Part shown: positions 12,919 through 23,702 of the stretch, in pieces | How the letters are laid out: each line of letters opens with the position of its first letter | Position numbering within the stretch: the first letter of the stretch is position 1 | Assembly: GCA_015680905.1 (NCBI GenBank) | Contig: CM027380.1 | Location: forward strand, 105,739,001-105,803,000 | Reading direction: 5' to 3' | DNA: 64,000 bases | Origin: Coptis chinensis | Taxonomy: Eukaryota > Streptophyta > Magnoliopsida > Ranunculales > Ranunculaceae | Made by a program: the position numbers and the translations under genes | Notes under the pieces: model-generated | What the model was told of the DNA's origin: nothing | The model's input: the letters and a program-made list of their open reading frames with translations, nothing else | Databases searched by the model: none

Positions 12919-13088
12919 TCCAGAACATCTAGATCTATGTAATCGACATCTCTCTTTCCGTCTGTCGTTTTGTATATTAGTATGGTGTGTTAAATAATTC
13001 TCACACATTTGTATGTGTTACGTATTAAATGGAGAAGTTCCGTATTAAATATTTGTGTGTATTAGTTGTTTTTTTGTTAAAATTCTTG

Positions 13089-13112
13089 AAAAAAAAAAAA
13101 AAAAAAAAAAAA
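13089..13112 (+). repeat. Poly(A) run of 24
   Basis: An uninterrupted A run closes the 12.63-13.11 kb segment that holds the small membrane-peptide frame. It could mark the end of a reverse-transcribed transcript. I did not find a clear flanking target duplication. Confidence 0.6.
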
Positions 13113-13537
13113 CCATAACAAAGAAAACACCATCCAAAACTCACCAAAATAATTAAATCACTACTCATGGTGTTCAGAGAAGATCGTGCATGCTACACGG
13201 TACGCATAACACTTGTCACACATGCAGCTCGATTATTCTATCCATATTCTATTACTGAGGTATGATCATCACTTCTGAAACTATGTGTAAGTCTAACTAC
13301 CCTGTGAAACTTTCCTCCGTATTTTCTAACATTGAAACATCTCATTAATTGTTTTTGGAAATCTGACATGAAAAGACTTACTATGGATCCCATTGTTGCT
13401 GTTCATAAACACATGCGTCATTAACTACACTTGGAATCCAGATTGGTACAAACTCATAGATTGGCTATAAATCTCTTATTTTCAGCCATTCTCATTTCAA
13501 GCATTCTTCACTATCCTTCCATCCGTAATACTTCCAA

Positions 13538-14254
13538 ATGGATCAACCAAGAAAAATAACGCCTGAGAAAGACTACCTGAATTTTTTTGAAGATGGCCGG
13601 TTTTCTCCTTATTTTGACACCGAAATTGTACGTTGAGGATGGACGCCTCTTCTATATCATTCAGCAGCTGGTTATTCCCGAGAATTGGTTTTGATGTTCT
13701 ACCAATTTAGCGGACCTGAAAATAAAAAATTCTACTTCAATGCCTATGGACGACGATTGGAATTGACTAGGGAAATTATCTCCGACATACTTCAAATCCC
13801 AATGAATACCTAGGAGTTCCTTTTTCCAGAGTCATCATTTGATTCCGTCAAAACTTTACTATGAGCTACCGTATCTCATGGTGAAGTCGGAAATAGACAT
13901 CACGTTGTTCTTCAACGCTCTTTGAAACAGAATCAACGAGTTGTACTCCACTGGTTGGGACACAATGTGGTGGGTACATCACACCAATCAGGAGTCACAA
14001 AGTCTCAACTTCACCTACTTTGGATTTTGTAGACTCAAAGGGATGAATTTTGTCTAATCCAACACCTATGGAATGTGATCACCAGGAAAACAAGAAGGGC
14101 AACACCTCTACCTACTTTAGTCACGCAAATTATGATGCGTTGGGGTTTTCCAGTAATTTCTCCAAAGACACCCCTTCAAAGAGCATATATTAGTGTACTC
14201 TAAACAGACTACTCCATTGGTTTTTGGACTCCTGATACTCTGACAGATGAATAG
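13538..14254 (+). pseudogene. E1 accessory frame X1 (plant transposon-protein type)
   Basis: The product starts MDQPRKITPEKDYLNFFEDG. It contains a block ELVLMFYQF, then YGRRLELTREIISDILQIP. This matches the pattern of the putative plant transposon protein domain (Transposase_32-like): L-V-x-x-F-Y, then G-x-x-x-x-x-x-x-x-I-x-x-I-L-x-x-P. It lies after pol, where Athila elements carry an extra, sometimes called env-like, frame. The frame is degraded. Its function in these elements is not known. Confidence 0.5.
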
Positions 14255-14299
14255 AATGACCAAAGCTCAAACTCTAAACATTTCTTTGATGAAAATGCC

Positions 14300-14593
14300 A
14301 TGCTAAACATTTTTAATCCCATGGAAGGCATTCAATTTCTTCAACAAGGCATGCGGAAATTACACGCTCGTCAAAATATCATCATTACAACTCTTAAGGA
14401 TTTCCAAGAATGTCAAGCAATGCATGATGTTGAACAGAAAGAAATCTTAGAAAATCATTCTCAGTCCTTGAAAAATCACGCTCTCCTAATGGAGAATCAA
14501 ACTACACTCTCTGCCAGCCAAGGGGACATTCAGATGCAGCTCGGCCAACAAATTGAAGAACTAAACAGTCTGGTGCACGATATGCGTCTCTAG
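14300..14593 (+). CDS. E1 coiled-coil frame of 97 codons
   Basis: An open 97-codon stretch rich in Q, E, L and N, with heptad-like spacing (LQQGMRKLHARQ and QLGQQIEELNSLVHDM), so it probably forms a coiled coil. It follows X1 directly, and a helical C-terminal tail after a Transposase_32-like domain is a common arrangement. It is best read as the tail of X1. Confidence 0.45.
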   Translation: MLNIFNPMEGIQFLQQGMRKLHARQNIIITTLKDFQECQAMHDVEQKEILENHSQSLKNHALLMENQTTLSASQGDIQMQLGQQIEELNSLVHDMRL

Positions 14594-14869
14594 AATCAAC
14601 ATAATAATCCATGATTTTCTAATAATACTAAATCAATAAATAAATAATTGTATATATTATTACGTTTTTCGTCGTATTATGAATTTTGTTCTTATCTTTG
14701 TGTCTTCTTTTGTAAGAAATGCTTACTAGGATTGTCATCATTTACGTTGTGACTAATATAATTTTAACATGTGATTTTCAATGTCATTACAGGAGGTTCT
14801 ATTTTCTTACATACCCATTTATCCATCCAGTTTGCCTTTATCCTTACCCATTTCTTTACTTCCTCCACC

Positions 14870-15859
14870 ATGGCATCTTCATCAAACATGACACCTCCAA
14901 AACTCATTCCTGACCAATCATTTCAGTTTATGATGGATTCCAATACTTATGGCCATCTCTTCCGTGACTACATCACAAACATTGGGTGGTCTTCCTTAGT
15001 TCTTCAACCTGACCAAACTTATTCTCCGAGTTTGGCTGCATACTTTTATGCTAATATGGAGGACACACCAGCATTCAATCATGTGCATGGTTTCTACTTA
15101 GACGGTTTCACAATCCTAGTTGGTGACACACATCATATTTTTTCTGAACAATAGCTTGCCCTAACTTTGGATCTTCCATATCACGAACCGGCCGCATCAT
15201 GGCATTACATCTATCATAATTCTTACCGATTTCCTTTTGGATGGCAAACTTTTGGTGGTCTTACGGTGAAGGAGATGGTTTTGAGATTAAACGAGAAGGA
15301 GATGACCATGTGCCATGGCGCGACATCACCATTCCCTTAGCAAGCATGACCATGAACATGGGGGCTGCGATGTTGTTTATACTCCTAAACATCATGGGAG
15401 ATTGACATTTTTACCGCCAATGAGGTCGCTGCGCGTAGTATTGATTAATCGGCTCAAGGTCACACATTATTTAACATCTTAGGTTGTGTTATCTCCAACC
15501 TAAAACGAGCTCGCACTTTTCAGGATCAGTATATACTTTTACCTGTAACCGCTTGCCGAATCATGAAGACACATTTCCCACAGTTTGCAGCTACTTTTCA
15601 TGATTGGCTCAAGGTAGATTCAATGTGCCCAGCAAGCAAAATCATTCGTTCATTAAGGTTTAGGCAATGGAACGCGTCATTTCGGTACACGAGGCATGTT
15701 CGTTGTTACCCGAAGAATGAAAATATGAAAAAACATTTGAACAAATCCGGAGACAAAGAATGGGCAGAAATTTGGCAGACTATTATCTTTTGGCGTGATG
15801 CTAAGGAAATGCATTTCCTTATTGAGGACGCCAGACCAACACATCCTGATGGATGGTAA
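14870..15859 (+). pseudogene. E1 accessory frame X2, second plant transposon-protein-type frame
   Basis: It starts MASSSNMTPPKLIPDQSF. The block SPSLAAYFYANM, followed by HGFYLDGFTILVGD and LALTLDLP, has the same layout as X1: F-Y block, G-containing strand, then L-x-x-P. The end of the region (15563-15859) carries a conserved-looking W- and H-rich stretch. X1 and X2 therefore look like two diverged copies of one accessory domain. It is degraded. Confidence 0.5.
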
Positions 15860-17587
15860 ATTTGAGCTTACCATTGTACATATTTCTAGCTAAAAAAATG
15901 TTTAGTGTGCTATTGTTTTTCATTGTTTCATGTGCTATGTTTTGTGTGTTATTGAACATTTTATTGTTTCTTTCTGTATAATATATTATGTTCTCCAACC
16001 TTTCTGTTCTAGCAATCCAGCCCCAATTTTGCTCACGGTTCTCAGGTAATTTCTTTATTTATCTATTGATACTTCGAGGACTAAGCATCATTCTGTTTGG
16101 GGGTGCTTTTAACCTGTAGCAAAAATTAGGCAAATTATAGCTTGTAGATAGTTTTTATTTTCTTGTTAAAAATGGTACTTAGTGACAAAGTCTTGTTTCA
16201 TTTTCAATTTCAATGATGAAAATTGTCTAGAAATCACACATTAGTATCCGAATTAGGATTTGTTTTTAAGAAACTTAAGATAATACATATGCAATAGTTT
16301 ATACATCTTTTCATGAACATTCATGCACTGAGTATCATCGATTGTACATAGCAGTAAGTTTCTGGAACCAACGGTTAGTTACTTAAACGATCAATCCTGT
16401 GATAATCTAACCAAAAGCCTCGATATGGGTGATATGTGTGTGATGACACAGAGGAGTAGTTTTTCCGAATAGAGAAAATCACACATCTACTTACTTGATC
16501 ACCATCCGAACCCTAGGCGAGAATTTATGCCATCTTTTGATCAACATAGCCAAAAATTCATACATGTTAAAAAATTTACCGCTAGTCACTCCACTGAACC
16601 TTTCATCAAACCTTTCACTTTCACCAAAAATTCCTTACCCATCTATTAAACCAAATAAAAGAACCTACCTAAGTGATGAGTATGAGAAATAGGATGAAAT
16701 ATAGAAAAATAAAGAGAAAGACTTGTCCCAAATAAAAGTCAGTTACTTGCTTCAGGAAAGAAAAACAGAATTATGTTCTTAAGCCATATATATATATATA
16801 TATAAAATCATCAGTATCTAGAGGCTTAAGAACAAGGTTGGAAAACTCAGTTAGAAGAAGGAAAGAAAACAAGGATTTCTCTAGTGTAAATATCTTGAAG
16901 ACCCTATTATCTCATATTCGTAAATTTTGATTATCCATTTTCATTTTCTACTACACCATCACCTAAGCCCCACAATACCTAATAAAGACCTCTAGCTCAA
17001 TTAGGAGTAGGAAGGTGTGATAATAAGTAGTAGGCGTGATTGATCGACCTCGCTCCTCCTCATTTGTCATTGAGATGTGAGGAAACGTGTGCCCACCGCA
17101 TTAACCGGAGTTAATGAAACCCGAGTGGTAAAATTTTGAGTGAATTTGTGTTTCGACACATACCTGTGAAAACCCATTTAGGTACGCCTCCAAAGGATCG
17201 AAAGCGACCCTCGCTAGTACATTTCAATGAAAAGTTCTTTGCATGCATGATCATATGTAGATGTTTTAATTATTGAATGCATATTAACTTGAGTTTCAAA
17301 GAAATCAATCCTCGTTCCCTGCTAAGGAGATGTATGGATATCCGAGATTAATTTAGGAAATGAGTTTTTGTCACCGAAGTCGTTGTAGTATAAATGAAGT
17401 TTGTGAGTATCTTCTCACGGAAAACTCTCCGCGAGGCTATAACTCGTCAACTAGGGAATTCTAAGTGGTTTAAGGCCTTGTTGCATATGGTTAATGCAAC
17501 CGCACTCTGCGAAACGAGAATTAGTTCGGACTACACATTTTGGCCACTTATCTGTTTTAATGTCTCTTCTTTGCTTGAGGACAAGCA
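15860..17587 (+). other. E1 3' untranslated region
   Basis: Non-coding. It holds a PPT-like module at 16090-16106 (ATTCTGTTTGGGGGTGC), an alternating-TA tract at about 16786-16804, and a stretch at about 16900-17110 that matches E2 in reverse near 20330-20460. So E1 and E2 share 3' regions and are related. Confidence 0.6.
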
Positions 17588-17608
17588 AAGTGCTGTTTGG
17601 GGGTAGTG
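17588..17608 (+). other. E1 polypurine tract
   Basis: TGCTGTTTGGGGGTAGTG lies directly before the 3' LTR. GAGGACAAGCAAAGTGCT-like sequence before a TTTGGGGG run is the usual 3' end of Athila-type internal regions. Confidence 0.8.
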
Positions 17609-19108
17609 TGATAAGCAACCCAAATTGTAATATGAAACCCCATTGAGACATATAAATTTGGTTAATTATGTGTTTAATAATCATGAAATAAATATATTTT
17701 TGTACTTTTGCGGTATTCAAGATAAACATGAAAATATCGGTTAAAACTGCGTTAAAGCAGGGGAACAATGTATATATGAATTCTTCCAAATCGGTCCATA
17801 AAAAGCCCAACAAATCCACACATAAGCATCAAACTTCCGAAGCTCCTACCTCTTGAACCAGGACTCCGAATGCGACAAGTGAGTTCTTTCGGACAATCAA
17901 AGGCGATGAACTCTACGCATAGGCGGGAAGTTGTAAAATTGCCTAAAGACCGGATCGCCATTGGACTGCACATGGACCCACTATGTCGGCCTGCAAGATT
18001 TGATAATCATCATACAAGTCAAGACAAAGGTGCAAATAATTGGTGCAAAAGTGACACCTTGCATGTAGTTAATAAAGTTAGATGAGATTAGGTGTTAATA
18101 GTGAAAAAAATAGGTGTCACTTTGTTGTTGATTGTGTGGTTAAGAAGGAAGAAAATGTAGTTTGGCGTTTCATGTGGGAGGAAATGAGATTTCTCTCAAA
18201 TGGAGAAGAAAACAAAACAAGGGGGGACACTCCATTTACTCCCTTGACTTCTTTTCCTTTACCATGTATTATTTTAGTTCCTTAGTCTTAGTTTTTATTT
18301 AGTTTTTAGTTTTGAAAAAAAGCTTGTAATAGTTTTTAATGGAGGAAACTTTGTGTTTTTCTAGTTGAAATTAAATCTAAATGCAAGTGAGTTATATAGA
18401 TAGTTTCTTCTTCTTATTGTTCTCTCTCTCTTTTTACATTCTACACTTGTCATCCTTTATCCCAAGGATCATGAGCTAACCTTCCCTTTGTGGGGAGTTA
18501 ATAATACTCATGTGAGGGAAAATCTTTGTTATTTGGTTTAGTAAGTTGTTTAGGAAGAACAACTAGACCTGCATCTTATCCCAAAATGATAGTTAGTGTA
18601 GAGTCTAGTTAGGAATCAAAGTGATGAGCTTAGAGATAAGTCATTGCTTTGGTTCTACATGCTAGCATGTATGATCTTAGATATGAGTCATATATGTTAG
18701 GGATCAAATTTTCTTTTATTAGGACTTGTCTAAGAGTTCTAGGAAGATTAAGATGCATTTACTAAAAATCAAATAATAAAAGTTATCTTCACATGAGGAA
18801 AATTAACTCTTCACTTTCGTTTTAGTAAAATTTTATCTTGTCTTAGTTGCATGTTTACGTAACTTAATGTTTTCAATTTTTGTGTAGTAAAGAAACTAAG
18901 TATTTAGTATTTATACAATCATAGCTAAACTTATTCACTAGTTTCCTAAAAGAGTAAAACCAAGTTGTAAGTGGTCCTAGAATTTAGGTTGGTTCGAATT
19001 CCTACTCCAAACTATATGAACACGAAGATCGTGAGTAAGAAAATATCTTGAATTCGCACTTTGTCCAATAAGAGATTCAAATCTCGAACATACAAAAGGT
19101 GAATATCA
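17609..19108 (+). repeat. E1 3' LTR
   Basis: This is the partner of 2603-4110, starting TGATAAGC and ending GAATATCA. Immediately right of it the CGAAC duplication begins and the PMD gene resumes. Confidence 0.92.
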
Positions 19109-19470
19109 CGAACCTTGTCCCGTATTTTGACACTCTAGATAAGGTTAGTATTTGGTTTACATTTTGAAACTTAAATTATATTTGGTTTATAGTGATAATT
19201 TTTCTTAAAGTTATTGATTTTTTTGTAGGCTACATTTAGAGCGCGATATGCCGAGTCGTAGCTAATGATGCATGGGTTGCACGATTCGGTTATGATTAGA
19301 ACTGACGAATACTATCATTATTTGGTGGTCAAGCGAGAAGAGAAGCAAAAGGCATATGATAGAGTCGCAGAGTTAGAAGCGCAGATTCTATAAATGACAT
19401 TGCGAGAATCACGACGAAGGAATAAATCAAAGAAGAGGCAGCTTGGCGAGGGTCCGAGTCGGAGTTAGTT
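19109..19470 (+). pseudogene. PMD-like gene remnant, right part (last exons)
   Basis: After E1, CTTGTCCCGTATTTTGAC continues the frame that stopped at 2602 (PYVDQSYLPN on the left, LVPYFDTLDK on the right). A GT donor follows at about 19144, and an intron ends in TTTTTTGTAG at about 19228. The next exon encodes a short segment ending in a helical, charged tail (REEKQKAYDRVAELEAQIL, then KSKKRQLGEG), with two in-frame stops before the final one near 19470. A coiled-coil tail after the PMD core is usual in MAIN-like proteins. Confidence 0.6.
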
Positions 19471-19715
19471 TAGATTTTTTTTTTTTTTATGTTTGTATTG
19501 ATTGATGTTTGTATATATGTATTATGTTTAATGAATGAATTGAATTATGTTTGTTTAATGAATGAATTTTGGTTAGTTGAATGGATATGTGGATTATTGT
19601 TGAGTTGTGGAATGAATGGCAATGGATTGTAGAGTGAGTGGAATGGAATGGATATGAATTTTTAGAGAATTTGTATATGAAAAGAAGAACAAGATTTCTC
19701 AGTTTTTACGTTTCC
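19471..19715. other. Flank of the PMD remnant, non-coding
   Basis: A T-run is followed by repeated TTTAATGAATGAATT and GGAATGGAATGGAT-like words. I see no gene. It may be the 3' untranslated region of the PMD gene. Confidence 0.4.
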
Positions 19716-19720
19716 CAGGT
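19716..19720. repeat. Target-site duplication of E2, left copy (CCAGG)
   Basis: CCAGG abuts the left LTR and recurs at 27655-27659 beyond the right LTR. Confidence 0.88.
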
Positions 19721-19849
19721 GACAAGAGGAGATAAACTAGATGTGAAAATAGTAGTTCTAACATGCTAAAACTCTTATTTATTATAAACATAATTGGCCT
19801 AAATAGAATACTATTAAGGGGTTTAAACTACACTTTTGGGTACTTATCA
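19721..19849 (-). repeat. E2 3' LTR, short form (129 bp)
   Basis: It shares the first about 50 bp and last about 80 bp of the long LTR: TGACAAGAGGAGATAAACTA at one end, and CACTTTTGGGT then TTATCA at the other. The middle present in the other LTR (about 1.2 kb) is absent. Confidence 0.85.
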
Positions 19850-19866
19850 ACCACCCCCAAATAGCA
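19850..19866 (-). other. E2 polypurine tract
   Basis: ACCACCCCCAAATAGCA on the plus strand is the complement of a TTTGGGGGTGGT tract directly before the LTR, as in E1. Confidence 0.75.
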
Positions 19867-22331
19867 TTTTGCTTGTCCTAAAGCAAAGATGAGAAATAAA
19901 AATAGATAAGTGGCAAAAAATGTGGTATTAACTAATCTCGTTTCGCAGAGTGCGATTGCATTGACCATATGCAATAAGGCCTTAAACCACTAGGAATTCC
20001 CTAGTGGACGAGTTATATCCTCGTGAGAGTTTTTCAGAGAAGATACTCACAAACTTCATTTATACTACAACGACTAAGAAATAAAAGTAATTGTCCCTAA
20101 TTTATCTCAGAATCTATACATCTCACTAGCATTTAAACAAGGATCATCAATCTAACTCCTAAATTAATACATGCATAATAATCAAATCATCTTAAGATAA
20201 ATAACTATACAATGAACTATTGGGTAGCGTGCCTTAAGTAGGTTCTCACGTACAAAGAATGTGTCAAGACCCATAACACTCTAATTTTTCCACTCAAGTT
20301 TGCTAACTCCAATGTGCAGTGGGCACACGTTTCCTCACAATCTCAATGACAATCCAAGAAAGTCGAGGTCGATCAAACACATCTACCACTTACAATCACA
20401 CTAACCTATTCCTAATTGAGCTAGATGTCTTTATTAGGTGATACGGGGCGTAGGTGTTAGTTAAAGAATGAAGGAAATGGATATTCAAAAAGACAAGTCT
20501 GAGAAAATAGGGTCTTCATATTATATAACTACAGAAAACTTTGTTCTTACTTTGCTTCTACATTTTGTTTCCATCGTTAGCCCTTTTATTTTGGCTTTTG
20601 ACAGCTCCTTTGATTCTGTTTTTATAGTTCTACTTTTTATTTTATTTATATTTTTCTTTTCTTTGGATGGAAGTTTTTTTTTATATATATATATTTCTTT
20701 TTCTTTTGAAGCAACTAACTAATTTTTGGTTTAAATTACACAAGTTTTTTTCTTCTCTTTCTTCACACATCCTATTTCTCAGACTTATCCAAATAGGTAG
20801 GCTGATTTTATTTTTTTTATTTTGTTTTATTGGGTAGAGGATTTGTGGTTTGTGAAAAGGCTCAATGGGGCGACTAGCGGATCTGAAAATATACTTAGGT
20901 TATAATTTTTTGCTATATCGATCTAAAGAGGGCCTAAATTTTCACTTAGGATATGGTATGGTGATCAAGCAAGTAGATGTGTGATTTCTCTACTCGGAAT
21001 TTACTTCTCCCTTATATCATCACTCAGATATTTCACTCTTGTGAGTTGAGGCTTTTAGGCTAGATGCTTACATGATATGTATTTAGTACTCTAACCTAGG
21101 TCTCAGAAAAATATTGTTAAGTACAATCATAGATGCTCATGCAAGATGTTTATGAAAAAATGCAATGACTATTACCTACATATTAATCTAAGTTTTAAAA
21201 ATTATATCCTAACTTAAGTACTATGTGAGATTTCTAGACTAATATCATCATAGAAAAAGGAACAATACCATTATAACTAAGTGCATCGTATAAACTATTT
21301 TTATGATTTTTATACTTTTTATACGACAATTGATATGCAATATACAACCTATTATGTGCTTAAATATTTACAACATGTTTCTATACCACCCCAAACAGAA
21401 TCATACTTTGTCCCCAAAGTATGTAATAAAAATACATGATAGAGAGTACCATAGAAACGTGCTTGTAAATGGTAGCACCTGAAAAAAGAAGGTTAATCTA
21501 TATTAATATAAAGAAGTAAAAATATACGCAATTCTATATGAGTTCCACCCGTTATGAGGATAACATGAATTAATAAATAGCTCTTGGGACATAAGCGGAC
21601 TCTAACATAAATAAAATAATACCATACGTTTACAAATCAAGCATGCGCATATAGTGGTTCTTATAGGATTAGCTTCCGAAATTTGGCGAAATAGTAAAAT
21701 TTCACGTAATCAAGGTACCTAATTACATTATAAATCAACAACGCCATGCGTTATATATTTCGATATTTATACATGTAATTTTAATATGTGAACGTACAAT
21801 ATGCTAAAATTAAATTTACCACCCCCAAAAAATTTAGGAGAAGGGGGGTGGGTAATTCAATAACACAATTAAATTACATGACTAACTAACTTAGACTTTA
21901 TTGGAGTAAATATGATAGGCAAAAGGGTGACAAAAAGTGTTGAAATGAAAGACCAAAATAGTCACCCCCAAACAAAATTTGAAAATGTGTTGCCTATACT
22001 CCATTAAGGTGGTATTTTACAAAAACATGGGTCGTTTAAAGTCAGATTCCCTGGACTTACTAATACATCTATTAACATGCAGTTTACCATATATCAACAA
22101 CCTAAAAAGTTAGGGGTCTTTCCATAAATAATTAACACGGAATGCACCCCCAAACAGAATCAAGCACCAAGACTTCCTATGATGTGGATTAGCGGGATGA
22201 GAGTGAAGTCTAATGGACCTATAGCCTAATTGAGCATGCAATTTCTTCTTTTTCCTCCAACAAAAGGGTCTCCAAGTGAATGATCGTGAGAAAATGGATG
22301 GTTGTGGAAATATTTGGAATATGGATAAGTT
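19867..22331 (-). other. E2 3' non-coding region with repeated PPT-like modules
   Basis: Non-coding. PPT-like G-tracts (C-runs on the plus strand) recur at 21385-21402, 21818-21832, 21963-21973 and 22145-22161, most followed by AAACAGAAT-like sequence. At 21818-21853 the C-run faces a GGGGGGTGGGTA run, making a possible hairpin. Positions about 20330-20460 match E1 about 16930-17100 in reverse. Confidence 0.6.
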
Positions 22332-23460
22332 TTAGAAGGAAGGAATGGAAAAAAATGAGAATGTGGGTTTAGCAGAAAACTTATTCATGGTGTAGGTCTG
22401 AACTGTCTCATATTTGAAAATGAAGATGTCAGGTGGCTTGTCTTTGGGTATTATTTCTTCACCAGATGGGTTTAGAAAGTCATGAAGCATAGGAGAAGCA
22501 AAAGGGTTAAGTGCAAACTCAAGTTTCATTTGAAAAAGGTGGATGGCGGGGAATCAAGGTGGTGGTAAATGATTGGATTTTATGAGGGATTAGAGGTGGA
22601 TGATGGTCGGGTGGTGCTCTAGGTAGTTCTTGAAAGAGTGGATCATCACATGCTCTTAGAAACTCATTGAATTCCTCATCTAGGTTGTTCGCATCCACAT
22701 AATTATGGTATTCATTCATCTGCATCTTTGAGGAATTCATCTATCTCTTCCATTGTGAGATTGACTCCATCTCACATAGGGTCAGAAGGCAGGGTGGAAA
22801 ATTCTTCCTCTATTTCAATTATGTGCAGGGAGTAGAAATTATGATCTTTGTCTTCTTCCCTAAGAGGGGTATCTACTAGGGTGGAGACGAAATCGGCTGC
22901 ACTAACGTGAGATACAAAACTCTCAATGGACTTCACTTCTCCTTCTACATGCAAACCTAGTTGTCCATGCTTGAGTCTAAACATGTTAATTTCCACAGAA
23001 AGATTTCCAAAGGAAAGAATCATTGATCCATCCCGACAATTGATTTAGGTATTGGCGATTGCCAAGAAAGGACGCCCTAAGATGATAGAAATAGAATCAT
23101 GAGCAATTTATGTGTCAAAATGACAAAATCAGCTGGGTAGTAAAAATCCTGAACTTTAACGATAATGTTTTCAACTACGCCTTTGAGATACTTAATAGAG
23201 CAATCGGCTAATTGCAAAGTCATTTTGGTCGGTTTAAGTTAATGGAGACCTAATTGTTTATATAAATAAAAATGGAGTAAATTAACACTCGCCCCTAGGT
23301 CTAATAGTGCAGTTGTTATGAAGTAATCTCCTAAGGTGCATTGTACAGTAGAACGACCAGGGTCTTTGCACTTAACAATTCCATTATGTAGAGATAAAGA
23401 GGGATATTGTTCAGTTAAGAAGGCTTCTTTGGGTATGTTGTTTTTCTCTTCATGGTGCAC
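22332..23460 (-). pseudogene. E2 protease region and downstream linker
   Basis: On the minus strand, the TTALLDLGASVNLLHFYLY stretch (about 23239-23345) is the plant Ty3 protease core. It is followed near 23023 by LSFGNLSVEINMF, matching MSFGNLSVEVNVF in E1. The acidic, proline-rich linker after it (22519-22740) matches in character the E1 linker ahead of RT, but no RT follows. The region is degraded. Confidence 0.75.
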
Positions 23461-23702
23461 AACTCTTTTAGAAACTTAGTGTGTCAAGATAGAATTTTTA
23501 TAGCATCTAAAAAAGGTAGGTTTATAGTCAGATTTTTAAACACTTCCCTAATCTCATCAAAATTCTCGTCCTTTTTAGATACAACTAGTCTCTGGGAAAA
23601 CCGTGGTTTTTCTTTATACTTAGCATAAGTGTCAACAATATTATTAAATGTGTCTTTATCTTTAGCATGAGGGTGAACATATTTATGAACCGTTATTTTA
23701 TC

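Larger units (their letters stand above)
2603..19108 (+). mobile_element. E1: Athila-like Ty3 LTR retroelement, full-length span, broken
   Basis: A 16.5-kb element bounded by two 1.5-kb LTRs starting TGATAAGC and ending TATCA, with a 5-bp CGAAC duplication on both sides. Order of parts: 5' LTR, primer-binding site, 1.8-kb leader, gag, protease, RT, RNase H, integrase, a 6-kb 3' region with extra frames, polypurine tract, 3' LTR. The protease core, RT/RNase H order and GGCGCC-type primer-binding site fit the Athila branch of plant Ty3 elements. By eye the two LTRs differ by only a few per cent, which with a usual plant clock suggests about one to two million years. The coding region is broken in roughly ten places, so it is a fossil. 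It lies in a PMD gene exon. Confidence 0.9.

Noticed and set aside
17451-18085. Several open frames on both strands
   Set aside because: They cross the E1 polypurine tract and 3' LTR boundary and have no recognisable domain.
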